From positions 1 through 64,000 of the forward strand of contig CAZTSX010000005.1 in assembly GCA_964616825.1 (NCBI GenBank): 64,000 bases of DNA, read 5' to 3'. Made by a program: the position numbers and the translations under genes. How positions within the stretch are numbered: the first letter of the stretch is position 1; every line of letters starts with the position of its first letter. Positions 1 through 7,804 of the stretch are shown here, one piece after another. The stretch comes from QYOJ01 sp964616825 (GTDB taxonomy: Bacteria > Bacteroidota > Bacteroidia > Bacteroidales > FEN-979). The notes beneath the pieces are model-generated. The model did not search any database and was not told where the DNA came from. It saw only the letters and a program-made list of their open reading frames with translations.

Positions 1-38
1 AATGCCAAAATCGATTCTATAACACAATAGGGGGATAG

Positions 39-71
39 TAATAAAGGATCAGAATACCTGCTCCTTTATTA
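39..71. other. AT-rich perfect inverted repeat
   Basis: A perfect 10-base inverted repeat (TAATAAAGGA at 39-48, its complement at 62-71) encloses a 13-base loop. It lies about 170 bases past the stop of the leftward ABC ATPase gene and has no clean T-run, so it may be a weak terminator or a protein-binding site of an unseen neighbour. A second, weaker stem (CTCCC/GGGAG) lies near 200-225. Nothing else was recognised in bases 1-244. Confidence 0.4.
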
Positions 72-244
72 TTTGATATTCCTATTTAACATAATATTAA
101 TTATAAGACAACCATACTGCGCTCAGTCTTGTTCAATGTATGTTCAATCCAGATTCAATATATCCTCAATATACCGTTAATCTAGAACAATAGTGCTCCC
201 GACATGCTCCCGATATGTTTGGGAGATAGTCCCAAATAAAACGA

Positions 245-943
245 CTAACTAACCGCAAAATACCCCTTAAGCACTTTCAGCGTATCCTGGTTGGTTATCA
301 GGTCGTGAACGGCTTTCCCTTCATGTAACACCACGATCCGCTCGCAAACCTCGGTGATATGGTTCAGATCATGACTTGAGATCAACATTGTAACTCCTTT
401 ATCCTCTTTCAGTTTTCTGAGCATATGTTTCAGGCGTATCTGGGTTGTGGGGTCCAGGCTGATAAATGGTTCATCCAAAATTAAGATCTCAGGTTGTGGC
501 ATCAACGCGCCTGCAATACCTATACGTTGTCGGTTTCCGCTTGAAAAATCCCGGATCAACTTCTTTTTGTCCAGGATCTCATTGCTGAAGAATTCTTTGA
601 AGTCTGCGAAGAAAGCAGCGATATCCCCCTCTGTAAGTCCGTATATATCAGCCACAAAGGTGAAGTATTCCTCAGGTGTTAAAAAGTCAATTAAGAATCC
701 ATCATCCAGGTATGAACCGGTATACTCTTTCCACGACTCACGCTTTGCCACATTGGCCCCTCTTGACTTGACTGTTCCGGTATTTGGTCTGATCAGATCC
801 AGTATACAACGGAACATGGTTGTTTTACCTGCCCCATTGTTTCCAACCAGACCGAAACTCTCTCCTGCCGGAATCTCCATTTGGTCGATGTCCAGGACGG
901 TTGTTGAACCATATATTTTTGTGAGATGATCAATAGTAATCAT
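245..943 (-). CDS. ABC transporter ATP-binding protein
   Basis: This is a 232-residue cytoplasmic ATPase of an ABC transporter. Walker A (GNNGAGKT) is at residues 34-41, the signature SSGNRQ at about 134-139, Walker B ILILDEP at about 153-159, and the switch histidine in SSHD follows. The length is that of a stand-alone nucleotide-binding subunit. It sits 23 bases downstream of a DUF5687 membrane protein on the same strand, so the two probably form one operon and one exporter. The signature has N where most families have Q (SSGNRQ), as is common in Bacteroidota export ATPases of the CcmA type. The substrate cannot be told from sequence. Confidence 0.9.
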   Translation of the reverse strand: MITIDHLTKIYGSTTVLDIDQMEIPAGESFGLVGNNGAGKTTMFRCILDLIRPNTGTVKSRGANVAKRESWKEYTGSYLDDGFLIDFLTPEEYFTFVADIYGLTEGDIAAFFADFKEFFSNEILDKKKLIRDFSSGNRQRIGIAGALMPQPEILILDEPFISLDPTTQIRLKHMLRKLKEDKGVTMLISSHDLNHITEVCERIVVLHEGKAVHDLITNQDTLKVLKGYFAVS

Positions 944-966
944 GAAATCTAAATTAAAGTGTTAGT

Positions 967-2448
967 TTAAGTTCTTTCTCTAAATGCACTGGCCATGATA
1001 TATTTGCGTGAAGTAAAGTTTTTATATATTAGGTTTAGCAGAGGTTTGTGCAGAATCAGCCCAAGGATCCCCATACATCCAACAAACACAAGTCCGATGT
1101 CAGGGATTCCCATCTGCTGAAAAGGTATCTGAATCAACACCGGCAGGAGAAATGCCGGTATGATTGCCAGCCAGTTACTGGCTCCTACCCCCTGGTAGTT
1201 GAACGCAGCGCCTTTGCTCAGGTCCATTCGTTTTTTATTGAATGTAGCGAAATATAGCAGTATGTAAGATAAGATTCCAATGTTATACAGGAACATAGCC
1301 GTATTGATAAACAGGACACGAGAACCAAAAAAGAGGTAGGGTATGGTCAGAACATAGCAGATGATGCCGATACTGATCGCAATGACGAATTTAACCCAGA
1401 TATATTGCTGGAAATCTATATTCTTCGTCAGAAGAGTATCAAAATAGTTGCTTTCGTAACCGAATGCATAGTTGGTATAATTGAGCATCATCCCTCCTGT
1501 CATAAAGACGCCAACAAATTGCAATACGAAATCCCGCTCCATGTACATCGGTTGAAAGTAGAAGAATAATCCATACCCCAGGAATAGCGGTAACATGTAA
1601 ATCATCGTCCTTGTTCGCTTATGACGCCAGTAAAGTTTCATTTCGAGCATGATGATCGTACCTGTGATCCCAAAGGATTTGAGGAGCCTGTTTTGTTTTA
1701 ACGAGTGCACTTCCCGGCGCTTTTTTATCCTCACCTCTTCCGGATACAGGTGAGCTTTTAGAAACTGATAATGAAGCTTGTATGTCAATATAGTCCAGGC
1801 AAGGAGAATCAGGAGATATAAGGGTTGCCTGAGGATTGCATCAAAAGCCTGGCTTGACAATTGAGCAAATGAGAATACACCCATTTTATCCAGCGCAAAT
1901 AGAGCGCCGATGATCAGCACGAGCGCCAGTACTATCAGTGGTTTGGTTCCGAACATCCGCTTGATATACGTAGCCAGGAAGGTATTTCCGAGAATCAGCA
2001 GGATCAAAGCGAGCATCCAGTACATTGCCTGGAAGTTGCCAACTTCAGGTTCAATCAGCGTAAAGAGAACCGGTACAAAGATGAACAAGGGCGCCATGTT
2101 TAAGAAATTCAGGATGGTACGCCCGACCATATAGTGAATAATGGTAGATTTCCGGATTGGCAGGTGAAGGAATGAATCGAGAGAGATCTCCGGTAATGAC
2201 TGCATCATAAACCTGATAAACAGATCGATAAAGAAATAGAAGATCAGGAATCCGTTAAAAATAATCACCGGGTCCTCGCCAGGATAGACCTCCTGGATGA
2301 TTTTCCCAATAAAGAAACCGAGTAACAACAAATAGAGCAGGGCAAGAAAAAGAAAGAAGCCAATAACCAGGTTCAGAGCAAGGTTTTTTTGCCATATTGA
2401 AGCACGTTTGGCGGATTTCCATTCAAGCAACAAAAACGTTGTAAACAT
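967..2448 (-). CDS. DUF5687-type ABC transporter permease
   Basis: A 493-residue polytopic inner-membrane protein with about ten to twelve hydrophobic segments, among them two near residues 25-48 and 60-85 and a group between 130 and 220. The N-terminal segment (LLLEWKSAKRAS) and overall layout match the Bacteroidota family DUF5687, which pairs with CcmA-type ATPases. It is the first gene of the pair, with the ATPase 23 bases downstream. A basic cytoplasmic stretch (IKKRREVHSLKQNRLLKS) lies near residue 240 between two membrane halves. A role as the membrane half of an exporter is inferred from the pairing; the substrate is unknown. Confidence 0.8.
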   Translation of the reverse strand: MFTTFLLLEWKSAKRASIWQKNLALNLVIGFFLFLALLYLLLLGFFIGKIIQEVYPGEDPVIIFNGFLIFYFFIDLFIRFMMQSLPEISLDSFLHLPIRKSTIIHYMVGRTILNFLNMAPLFIFVPVLFTLIEPEVGNFQAMYWMLALILLILGNTFLATYIKRMFGTKPLIVLALVLIIGALFALDKMGVFSFAQLSSQAFDAILRQPLYLLILLAWTILTYKLHYQFLKAHLYPEEVRIKKRREVHSLKQNRLLKSFGITGTIIMLEMKLYWRHKRTRTMIYMLPLFLGYGLFFYFQPMYMERDFVLQFVGVFMTGGMMLNYTNYAFGYESNYFDTLLTKNIDFQQYIWVKFVIAISIGIICYVLTIPYLFFGSRVLFINTAMFLYNIGILSYILLYFATFNKKRMDLSKGAAFNYQGVGASNWLAIIPAFLLPVLIQIPFQQMGIPDIGLVFVGCMGILGLILHKPLLNLIYKNFTSRKYIMASAFRERT

Positions 2449-2480
2449 CAGAGGGATTATTTAAGAACGGAGGCAAGATA

Positions 2481-2519
2481 TAAAAAAAGGTTGTCCTTTG
2501 AAGAAGAAAAGGACAACCT
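2481..2519 (-). terminator. Rho-independent terminator after the SRPBCC/GyrI gene
   Basis: A perfect 12-base inverted repeat (2488-2499 and 2508-2519, arm AGGTTGTCCTTT) has an 8-base loop. Read leftward it is followed by seven T residues (A-run at 2482-2488 on the plus strand). It lies 25 bases past the stop of the leftward gene at 2544-3545 and separates it from the ABC operon. Confidence 0.85.
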
Positions 2520-2543
2520 GTAAGTAAGACTCGATAAACCGGG

Positions 2544-3545
2544 TTATTTAACCGGAAAGAGGATTTGAGTATTCCATTTTGCGGTATCCGGTTCATTGGT
2601 CGGATCGGTTACAAAGATCTCCCATGGATTTCCGATAATTTCCAGTCCACCTTGTGAGATGTACTTCTCGAGAGCATGATAGACACTGGCAGTTTGATCA
2701 TAGGGTCCAAAATAGTCGGCCATAACGATTTTTTGTCCGGGGGTCATCTCCGCTTTAATACGTCCTTTCCCTCCATCTGCATATTCCACAGCTATACCCA
2801 TGTCGAATACAGAGAACTGAGTAGCGGAATCCCATGATACATACATGGCAAAGGGATGCTCTTTGATTTTCAATCGTTTGGCCTTGATGAAATGCATCAG
2901 CTCACCATACCCCTTACTCATCACCGGTCCATATGTATCTGGCCCGGCAGAGTCTCTGATAACCAATACGATCTGCTCAGGCATATATTTCTCATATATA
3001 GGCGGCCAACCGTGGCGTTCTTCGGCCACTATCTTTAGTTTCGCAAGACCACTTTCAAAATCGGATCCAATCTGATTGTCCATAAAGAGGCCAATATACC
3101 GGAACACGGGACACCATCCGAGATCACCTTCATCTGTCCAGATAACAAGTACTGAGTCGTTTACCTCTTCATAGAGAAACGAACCCTTGGATTCATATTT
3201 CCCCTCGTCGAATAAGAGGTCATACGAGAATAGCTTCCCGGGAACAGCTTCATTGATAATCATCTCCCCTTTCCCGAAGTATTCACCATCCCATTTCCAG
3301 ATGGTCCCGGCTTCACATGGGCCTCCAGACATTTCGAACAAGGCCGTGGTATCTGCCTCTTCTGTCCATGGTGACCAAAGATTCCATTTTTGGAAATCGC
3401 ATGTTAATTTATACACCAGGGCCTTATCGGCGCCAATGATAATGCTCCTCTCCACTTTATAAGTGCGAGGCAAGAGATAGCCAATGATTGTTAAAGCGAC
3501 AATAACGATCACAAGCCAAAGAATAATTTTTCCAAATGTTCTCAT
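2544..3545 (-). CDS. Membrane-anchored SRPBCC + GyrI-like domain protein
   Basis: About 333 residues from the chosen start, MRTFGKIILWLV. That start begins directly with an N-terminal membrane helix (residues 5-25) ending in LLPRTYKVERS, the usual beginning of polyketide-cyclase/SRPBCC proteins in this phylum. The SRPBCC part (about 30-175, with KWNLWSPWTEEAD) is followed by a GyrI/AraC-effector-binding domain (about 185-330, with GNPWEIFVTDPTNEPD). Both folds bind small hydrophobic ligands. A longer start at 3602 immediately abuts the stop of the small upstream frame and cannot be excluded. A strong terminator follows. The ligand is unknown. Confidence 0.8.
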   Translation of the reverse strand: MRTFGKIILWLVIVIVALTIIGYLLPRTYKVERSIIIGADKALVYKLTCDFQKWNLWSPWTEEADTTALFEMSGGPCEAGTIWKWDGEYFGKGEMIINEAVPGKLFSYDLLFDEGKYESKGSFLYEEVNDSVLVIWTDEGDLGWCPVFRYIGLFMDNQIGSDFESGLAKLKIVAEERHGWPPIYEKYMPEQIVLVIRDSAGPDTYGPVMSKGYGELMHFIKAKRLKIKEHPFAMYVSWDSATQFSVFDMGIAVEYADGGKGRIKAEMTPGQKIVMADYFGPYDQTASVYHALEKYISQGGLEIIGNPWEIFVTDPTNEPDTAKWNTQILFPVK

Positions 3546-3602
3546 AAGCAAAAGTTTTGTTTCGGTAAAAATAGAAAACAAAACACTAAATCCAACACTC
3601 AT

Positions 3603-3803
3603 TCAGAAAATATTTAAAAAGAATGATTGTATGACTGAGGAGATTCTCTCTCGCCTCTCTTTCACCGGAATCTCTTCACTGAATTTATCTAAAGGGCGGA
3701 CATACTGTTCATACGGATCATACTTTTCAGCATAATACTGAATTCTTTTCTGCATTATCCGAATATAATCAGCATTTTGGGTGGTTTTGCTTAAGTTTTT
3801 CAT
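3603..3803 (-). CDS. Small hypothetical protein (66 aa)
   Basis: An open frame of 66 residues, charged and without a signal or membrane segment (MKNLSKTTQNADYIRIMQKR at its start). It is rich in Lys, Arg, Glu and Tyr and likely helical. It ends with TGA directly followed by an in-frame ATG of the next gene, an arrangement seen in translationally coupled pairs. I do not recognise it. It may be a real small gene ahead of the SRPBCC/GyrI gene, or chance in an AT-rich upstream region. Confidence 0.4.
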   Translation of the reverse strand: MKNLSKTTQNADYIRIMQKRIQYYAEKYDPYEQYVRPLDKFSEEIPVKERRERISSVIQSFFLNIF

Positions 3804-3955
3804 TTCAATATCGCTTAAATTAACTTTTGCATTGATGATTCGGTAAAACTAAAGCATCAACTAAATGAAAACAAGAAAGTTAAATTAAAAATTGAACTTA
3901 ATAATTGGTACTTAATCAATAATTAAGTAAAATTAAGCACTTAATTAAGCTTAAA

Positions 3956-3987
3956 TTTGCTTAAGCTGAATTATTGTTGTATATTTG
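3956..3987 (+). promoter_or_regulatory. Bacteroidota promoter within a phased TTAA cluster
   Basis: The -7 element TATATTTG (3980-3987) fits TAnnTTTG, and a TTTG at 3956-3959 lies 20 bases upstream as the -33 element. Transcription would start near 3993, after an ATG at 3974, which favours the ATG at 4007 for the gene. The promoter sits inside a run of TTAA motifs starting at 3898, 3912, 3923, 3933, 3941, 3945, 3951, 3961 and 3989. Several are about 10 bases apart, as for an operator array or bent DNA. Confidence 0.55.
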
Positions 3988-4006
3988 CTTAATTAACACA
4001 TTAATT

Positions 4007-5149
4007 ATGATCCAGAATCGCATATCTATGCAGATACTATCGCTTTTTCCGGAGTTGATTCCAGGGATTGAACAGGTGGTTCTGGTTCATTCTGAGCAAG
4101 ATAACGATGGTTTAACCGGTTATCTTCTTAGAAAGAGTGATCAGGGATATAATACCGATCAGATTCGGGTTGAATCAGGTTCCACCTTTTTCCTTTCTCT
4201 CCAGGAGAACTCTCTCCCCTATCAATGGTTCTCAAAAGACCGGATTCCTTTCGAAATCATATCTAAAGAAAAAGTTCAATTAACTATCTTTAGTGAGCTG
4301 AAAAATAGCGTTTTAATGATTTTATATCATTATCCGGAATCGACACTTACTGATCTTTTTTTCATTTATTTTAATGAAAACCTCAGTAACTTTCTAATTG
4401 ATAAGGTAAGTGAACCTTTGTCTGCCCAGCATAAGAATATGGTTGGATATCTTCTATCAAATTCTATTAAAACTCTCTATCAGGTTTTCTCATCAACGAA
4501 GCAGTTGACCACCACATTTAATGACCAGATTCAAGCAATTGTAGGCGATCGGGACCGGTTGAAGGAGAAGATAGACCGTATATACGGGAAAGAGCGGCAG
4601 GATGTATTGAAAATGGCCCAGCACTACCTCAATAAGGTATCTGGTGAACTTGGGATCAGCGCTTCACTGACAGACTCTGCAAAGGTACGGTTACGCGACT
4701 TCACCGGTGAATTATATCAGTTAGAGGATATGATGCGGGAGGCCATTGATTTTGCAGGTGCTCTTTCATCTGCTTCAGCTCCGAGACAAGTACTGTTGGC
4801 CGACTACCACATCCGATTCCCTGAAAAATCACAGGAGAAGATCCCTGCAGAAGTTATGGAAGGATTACCTCAGCGATATATAAAGACCCACCTGCTGCTG
4901 GATCGCCTGGAACTGGCTGCAACGGGATTGAAAGAGAGGAGATCTTCCCTGACAAGTGTGAATGTAGGCAAGGAGTTCCCTACCCCTATCTCAGCTCCCG
5001 CTATTACAGATGCACTCAGGAAGCATAAAAAGCGGATCATCCATCTCTTTGACCAGTATCCTGAGAAATGGGAGATCATTCGCCACGAATTCAGACCCAT
5101 TCAGAACATCCTGAATACAATCCAGGATTTCGAGCAATTGTCTGCTTGA
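4007..5149 (+). CDS. Unrecognised soluble protein, possibly a derived transcription regulator
   Basis: About 380 residues from the ATG at 4007; a further in-frame ATG at 4028 is an alternative, and one at 3974 lies upstream of the likely transcription start. No signal peptide or membrane segment. Residues 1-120 look like a ligand or sensor fold. A basic helical stretch follows (about 175-200, DRDRLKEKIDRIYGKERQDV). Then comes a segment (LTDSAKVRLRDFTGELYQ, followed by LEDMMREAIDFA) that faintly resembles the lid region of sigma-54 activators, where L.PEA...L....GNVRELEN..ERA is usual. There is no Walker A or B, so it could not act as an ATPase. The resemblance may be chance. It is monocistronic, with an elaborate upstream region. 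Confidence 0.6.
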   Translation: MIQNRISMQILSLFPELIPGIEQVVLVHSEQDNDGLTGYLLRKSDQGYNTDQIRVESGSTFFLSLQENSLPYQWFSKDRIPFEIISKEKVQLTIFSELKNSVLMILYHYPESTLTDLFFIYFNENLSNFLIDKVSEPLSAQHKNMVGYLLSNSIKTLYQVFSSTKQLTTTFNDQIQAIVGDRDRLKEKIDRIYGKERQDVLKMAQHYLNKVSGELGISASLTDSAKVRLRDFTGELYQLEDMMREAIDFAGALSSASAPRQVLLADYHIRFPEKSQEKIPAEVMEGLPQRYIKTHLLLDRLELAATGLKERRSSLTSVNVGKEFPTPISAPAITDALRKHKKRIIHLFDQYPEKWEIIRHEFRPIQNILNTIQDFEQLSA

Positions 5150-5167
5150 TAAATATTTCTATTTTTG
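5138..5167 (+). promoter_or_regulatory. Bacteroidota promoter of the reductase / steroid-reductase operon
   Basis: TTG at 5138-5140, exactly 19 bases, then TATTTTTG at 5160-5167. This is a full match to TTG-N19-TAnnTTTG. It overlaps the end of the preceding gene, and the predicted start near 5173 leaves a leader of about 20 bases before the ATG at 5194. Confidence 0.7.
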
Positions 5168-5193
5168 CATTTGAATCAATCCCCTGATCCTAG

Positions 5194-6174
5194 ATGAAGA
5201 TTGCTGTTTCCGGTGCTAATGGACGTGTTGGATCAGTTTTATGCAAAGCGCTTATAGAACGCGGGCACCAGATTAAAGCTCTGATATACAAACATTCAAA
5301 GGAGATTCAGGATCTCCCCCTGGAACAGGTTCCTGGCAACACCCTCGAAAAAGACTCACTCAAGAGACTTCTTAACGACGTGGATTGCTGTTATCACCTT
5401 GCTGCTCATATTTCCATTAGTGGTGATCCGGATGGGATGGTATGGAGGATCAATGCTGAGGGAACCCGGAATATGGTAGAAGTTGCCCTGGAGAGAGGAG
5501 TTAAAAGATTCATCCACTTTAGTAGCATTCATGCTTTTCAGCAACACCCTCAGGATCAGCTTCTTGATGAAACTCGTCCGTTGGTTGGCTCGAATGGATT
5601 TGCCTATGATGTCAGCAAAGCAGCGGGGGAGCGTTTTGTGAAAGCAGCAGTCGATAACGGTTTAAATGCACTGATACTCTGCCCTACTGCTATCACAGGT
5701 CCGGATGACCCGGAGCCATCCCTGATCGGCCAGGCATTGCTGGAACTCTGTTTAGATCAGATTCCCGCTCTTGTGCCAGGCGGTTATAACTGGGTAGATG
5801 TCAGAGATGTTGTTGACGCTGCAATCAATGCCCTGACGATGGGAACGAGGGGTGAGAAATACTTACTATCGGGAAAATGGTACAGCTTGCTGGAACTTTC
5901 GAAACTGATTGAGCAGATTACGGGACAAAAAACCCCTCAGAAAATCATGCCGATGTGGATTGCCCGGATCGGGCTTCCATTCATTACCCTTTACAGCAAA
6001 CTGACTGGTGTTAAGCCACTTTATACTTCAGAATCTCTCACCATCATCTCGGAGGGACACAGGCAGATAAGCAATGAAAAGGCTAAAAAAGAGCTTGGTT
6101 TTACCTCCAGGAATCTGGATGAGACCATCCGGGATGCTTTTACCTGGTTTGAAGATAACGGGTATTTACACTAA
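5194..6174 (+). CDS. NAD(P)-dependent epimerase/dehydratase, 3-beta-HSD/DFR-like
   Basis: 326 residues of the extended short-chain dehydrogenase class. The nucleotide-binding GANGRVGS is at residues 7-14, the central FSSIHAF near 110, and the catalytic YDVSK (Tyr-x-x-x-Lys) near 140. The C-terminal half resembles dihydroflavonol reductase, hopanoid-associated epimerase and 3-beta-hydroxysteroid dehydrogenase members. A membrane protein of the steroid 5-alpha-reductase family starts 12 bases downstream under the same promoter, so the two probably act on one lipid or isoprenoid substrate. The family is certain, the substrate is not. Confidence 0.85.
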   Translation: MKIAVSGANGRVGSVLCKALIERGHQIKALIYKHSKEIQDLPLEQVPGNTLEKDSLKRLLNDVDCCYHLAAHISISGDPDGMVWRINAEGTRNMVEVALERGVKRFIHFSSIHAFQQHPQDQLLDETRPLVGSNGFAYDVSKAAGERFVKAAVDNGLNALILCPTAITGPDDPEPSLIGQALLELCLDQIPALVPGGYNWVDVRDVVDAAINALTMGTRGEKYLLSGKWYSLLELSKLIEQITGQKTPQKIMPMWIARIGLPFITLYSKLTGVKPLYTSESLTIISEGHRQISNEKAKKELGFTSRNLDETIRDAFTWFEDNGYLH

Positions 6175-6186
6175 ACCTTTTAGTCC

Positions 6187-6945
6187 ATGAGTAACTCTAC
6201 GTTTTATTTACTGGTATATATTTGGATAGGGATCGCCATTGTTATTTTTCCAGTCGTTATGCAAATCACTGCACCTTATGGCAGGCATACGACTAACAAG
6301 TGGGGGGCTCTGGTTAACAACAGGGTTGGGTGGATCATCATGGAATCCCCTGCCCTACTGGTTTTTAGTGGGCTATTTCTCTTGGGATCAGCCAGCCATA
6401 CACTTGTAACCTGGGTGTTTTTTGGTTTATGGGTGTTTCATTATATAAACCGAACGTTGATCTTTCCTTTCCGTTTGAGGACGACCGGGAAAAAGATGCC
6501 GTTACTGATAGTTTGTTTGGCGCTCTGCTTCAACCTTACAAACGGATTCTTCAACGGCTATTACCTGGGATCTCTAGCCACCATGTATACCATCGCATGG
6601 TTGACAGATCCCCGGTTCATCATTGGGATTATTATGTTCTTCGCAGGGGCTTTTATCAATTGGCAGTCAGACAATATTCTGATCCACCTGCGAAAGCCAG
6701 GCGAAACAGGCTACATCATCCCTGTTCAGGGCTTATTTAAATACATCTCCTGTCCGAATCACCTTGGAGAGATTATACAGTGGTTTGGATTTGCCGTAAT
6801 GACCTGGAGTTCACCCGCGCTGGCCTTTGCAATATGGACGCTCGTAAACTTATTGCCCCGGGCGCTTCAACATCATAAATGGTACCGGGATACGTTTTCG
6901 GATTATCCACATAAACGAAAAGCGGTAATTCCTTTTATCCTTTAG
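6187..6945 (+). CDS. Steroid 5-alpha-reductase family membrane protein
   Basis: 252 residues with six or seven hydrophobic segments. The C-terminal signature of the 3-oxo-5-alpha-steroid 4-dehydrogenase family is present: ISCPNHLGEIIQWFG near residue 190, and HHKWYRDTF..YPHKRKAVIPF at the end, where NADPH-binding residues cluster. These enzymes reduce a C=C bond conjugated to a ketone in sterols or polyprenols inside the membrane. It is the second gene after a 3-beta-HSD-like reductase. Steroid-converting gut Bacteroidota are known to carry such pairs, but polyprenol or another isoprenoid could be the substrate here. Confidence 0.85.
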   Translation: MSNSTFYLLVYIWIGIAIVIFPVVMQITAPYGRHTTNKWGALVNNRVGWIIMESPALLVFSGLFLLGSASHTLVTWVFFGLWVFHYINRTLIFPFRLRTTGKKMPLLIVCLALCFNLTNGFFNGYYLGSLATMYTIAWLTDPRFIIGIIMFFAGAFINWQSDNILIHLRKPGETGYIIPVQGLFKYISCPNHLGEIIQWFGFAVMTWSSPALAFAIWTLVNLLPRALQHHKWYRDTFSDYPHKRKAVIPFIL

Positions 6946-7300
6946 GAAGTGTTTATCTATAAAACCGTGATGGGAACTCCGTCTGGCCGACAAAGTCCCC
7001 ATCCAACATCCATTCGGCCGTGGCCGCCTGGTGTGTCAAGCTACGGTTATTGTGGCTGGTGAACCTTCCGGGTTTCCCCTTTTTGTTCCTCCCCGCTTCC
7101 GCTTCTGCCTCCCTTTCAGGTGGCTTCGACGGCAGCACCTTGATTAATAACCTGTCACCAATGCGAGTCTTGCGGAATCGCCTTTGTCCAGGTGTTGGTT
7201 CAGGAGTGCTGTCCCCTTTCGGTTCCTGCTTTCGCTACCCCAACTTCTCAGCGGGCCTTTTATCCCTCGCTTGCGAAATCAAAGATACAGCAGCGATAAA
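6946..7300. other. GC-rich island in a convergent intergenic region
   Basis: Between two genes that converge on it (ends at 6945 and 7454) lies about 320 bases (roughly 6970-7290) clearly richer in G+C than its surroundings, with strong purine/pyrimidine strand bias (purine-rich on the minus strand near 7080-7120). Short stems are visible: CGGCC-GT-GGCCG near 7013-7024, and AGGTG/CACCT around 7119-7140. A leftward frame of about 104 codons is open from roughly 7260 down to a TAA at 6953-6955. It has no ATG until late, and a rightward frame is also open, so the composition rather than coding may explain both. It does not show the conserved cores of RNase P RNA, tmRNA or a group II intron domain V. 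It may be a structured RNA or the remnant of a mobile element. Confidence 0.45.
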
Positions 7301-7327
7301 CCGGATGTCAATTATTCCGGGCTTTTT
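7301..7327 (+). terminator. Possible weak terminator
   Basis: CCGGA (7301-7305) and TCCGG (7316-7320) can form a short stem, followed by GCTTTTTG. If functional it would end a rightward transcript of the GC-rich island or of the steroid-reductase operon. The stem is only five or six base pairs. Confidence 0.35.
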
Positions 7328-7328
7328 G

Positions 7329-7450
7329 TATTAACATGTAATTAACATAGTTTATTAACAAATTGTTCATAAAATAACTCAGTTAAGGCACTGATTACGA
7401 GGGATATAAAAAATGTGAAAAATTGAGTTGTTGAAAACTTGTTAATAACC
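7329..7450. repeat. AT-rich ATTAACA repeat cluster
   Basis: ATTAACA occurs at 7330-7336, 7341-7347 and 7354-7360, and in reverse (TGTTAAT) at 7440-7446. TTGTTGAAAACTTG is at 7428-7441. TTATTAACA is one base from the DnaA box TTATTCACA. Such AT-rich clusters are seen near some Bacteroidota replication origins, but no dnaA or dnaN gene is in the window. No gene is visible in this stretch. Confidence 0.4.
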
Positions 7451-7453
7451 TGT

Positions 7454-7729
7454 TCATTGATCGATGGAAACGGTCAGCCCGCGATTGTTCATCTCATCAT
7501 GGATAGGTTTCAATTCAGAGTGAATACCCTCTTTTACAGGGCATTTTCCTTTATAATGAGCAATCCAGGTACATTGCTCTGCCTGCATCGGATCATGCAA
7601 ACAAACATCCACAAGTGTTTCAATGACATAATCAAACGAGTTAACCTCATCGTTATAGAGGATCAGCTGGCTCGGATCCTGCGATTGGGTTTCTTGATGT
7701 TCAATCGGTTTGACTTTTTCTTTGACCAT
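7454..7729 (-). CDS. clpS: ATP-dependent Clp protease adaptor ClpS
   Basis: 91 residues from MVKEKVKPIEHQ. A flexible N-terminal tail precedes the ClpS core: LILYNDEVNSFDYVIETL (about 26-43), then AEQCTWIAHYKGKC and the C-terminal LKPIHDEMNNRGLTV. These match the N-degron adaptor that delivers proteins to ClpAP-type unfoldases in the cytoplasm. A longer frame reaches 7816, but its first 29 residues run into the divergent Nudix gene's promoter region and lack ClpS similarity. The window also encodes Aat, which creates N-degrons that ClpS reads. Confidence 0.88.
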   Translation of the reverse strand: MVKEKVKPIEHQETQSQDPSQLILYNDEVNSFDYVIETLVDVCLHDPMQAEQCTWIAHYKGKCPVKEGIHSELKPIHDEMNNRGLTVSIDQ

Positions 7730-7804
7730 GAATGTCAGATTTATCTGCACAATGATACGAAGATTTTCATGATCAAATTGTATTTTTGGAGAATATTTTT
7801 GCGG

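Noticed and set aside
6946..7300. RNase P RNA, tmRNA or group II intron
   Set aside because: None of the conserved core sequences (RNase P P4 regions, tmRNA tag and T-loop end, intron domain V) could be found on either strand.
7020..7334. 104-residue rightward open frame in the GC-rich island
   Set aside because: Composition (Ala/Ser/Leu/Pro-rich) and an equally open antisense frame suggest it reflects base composition, not coding.
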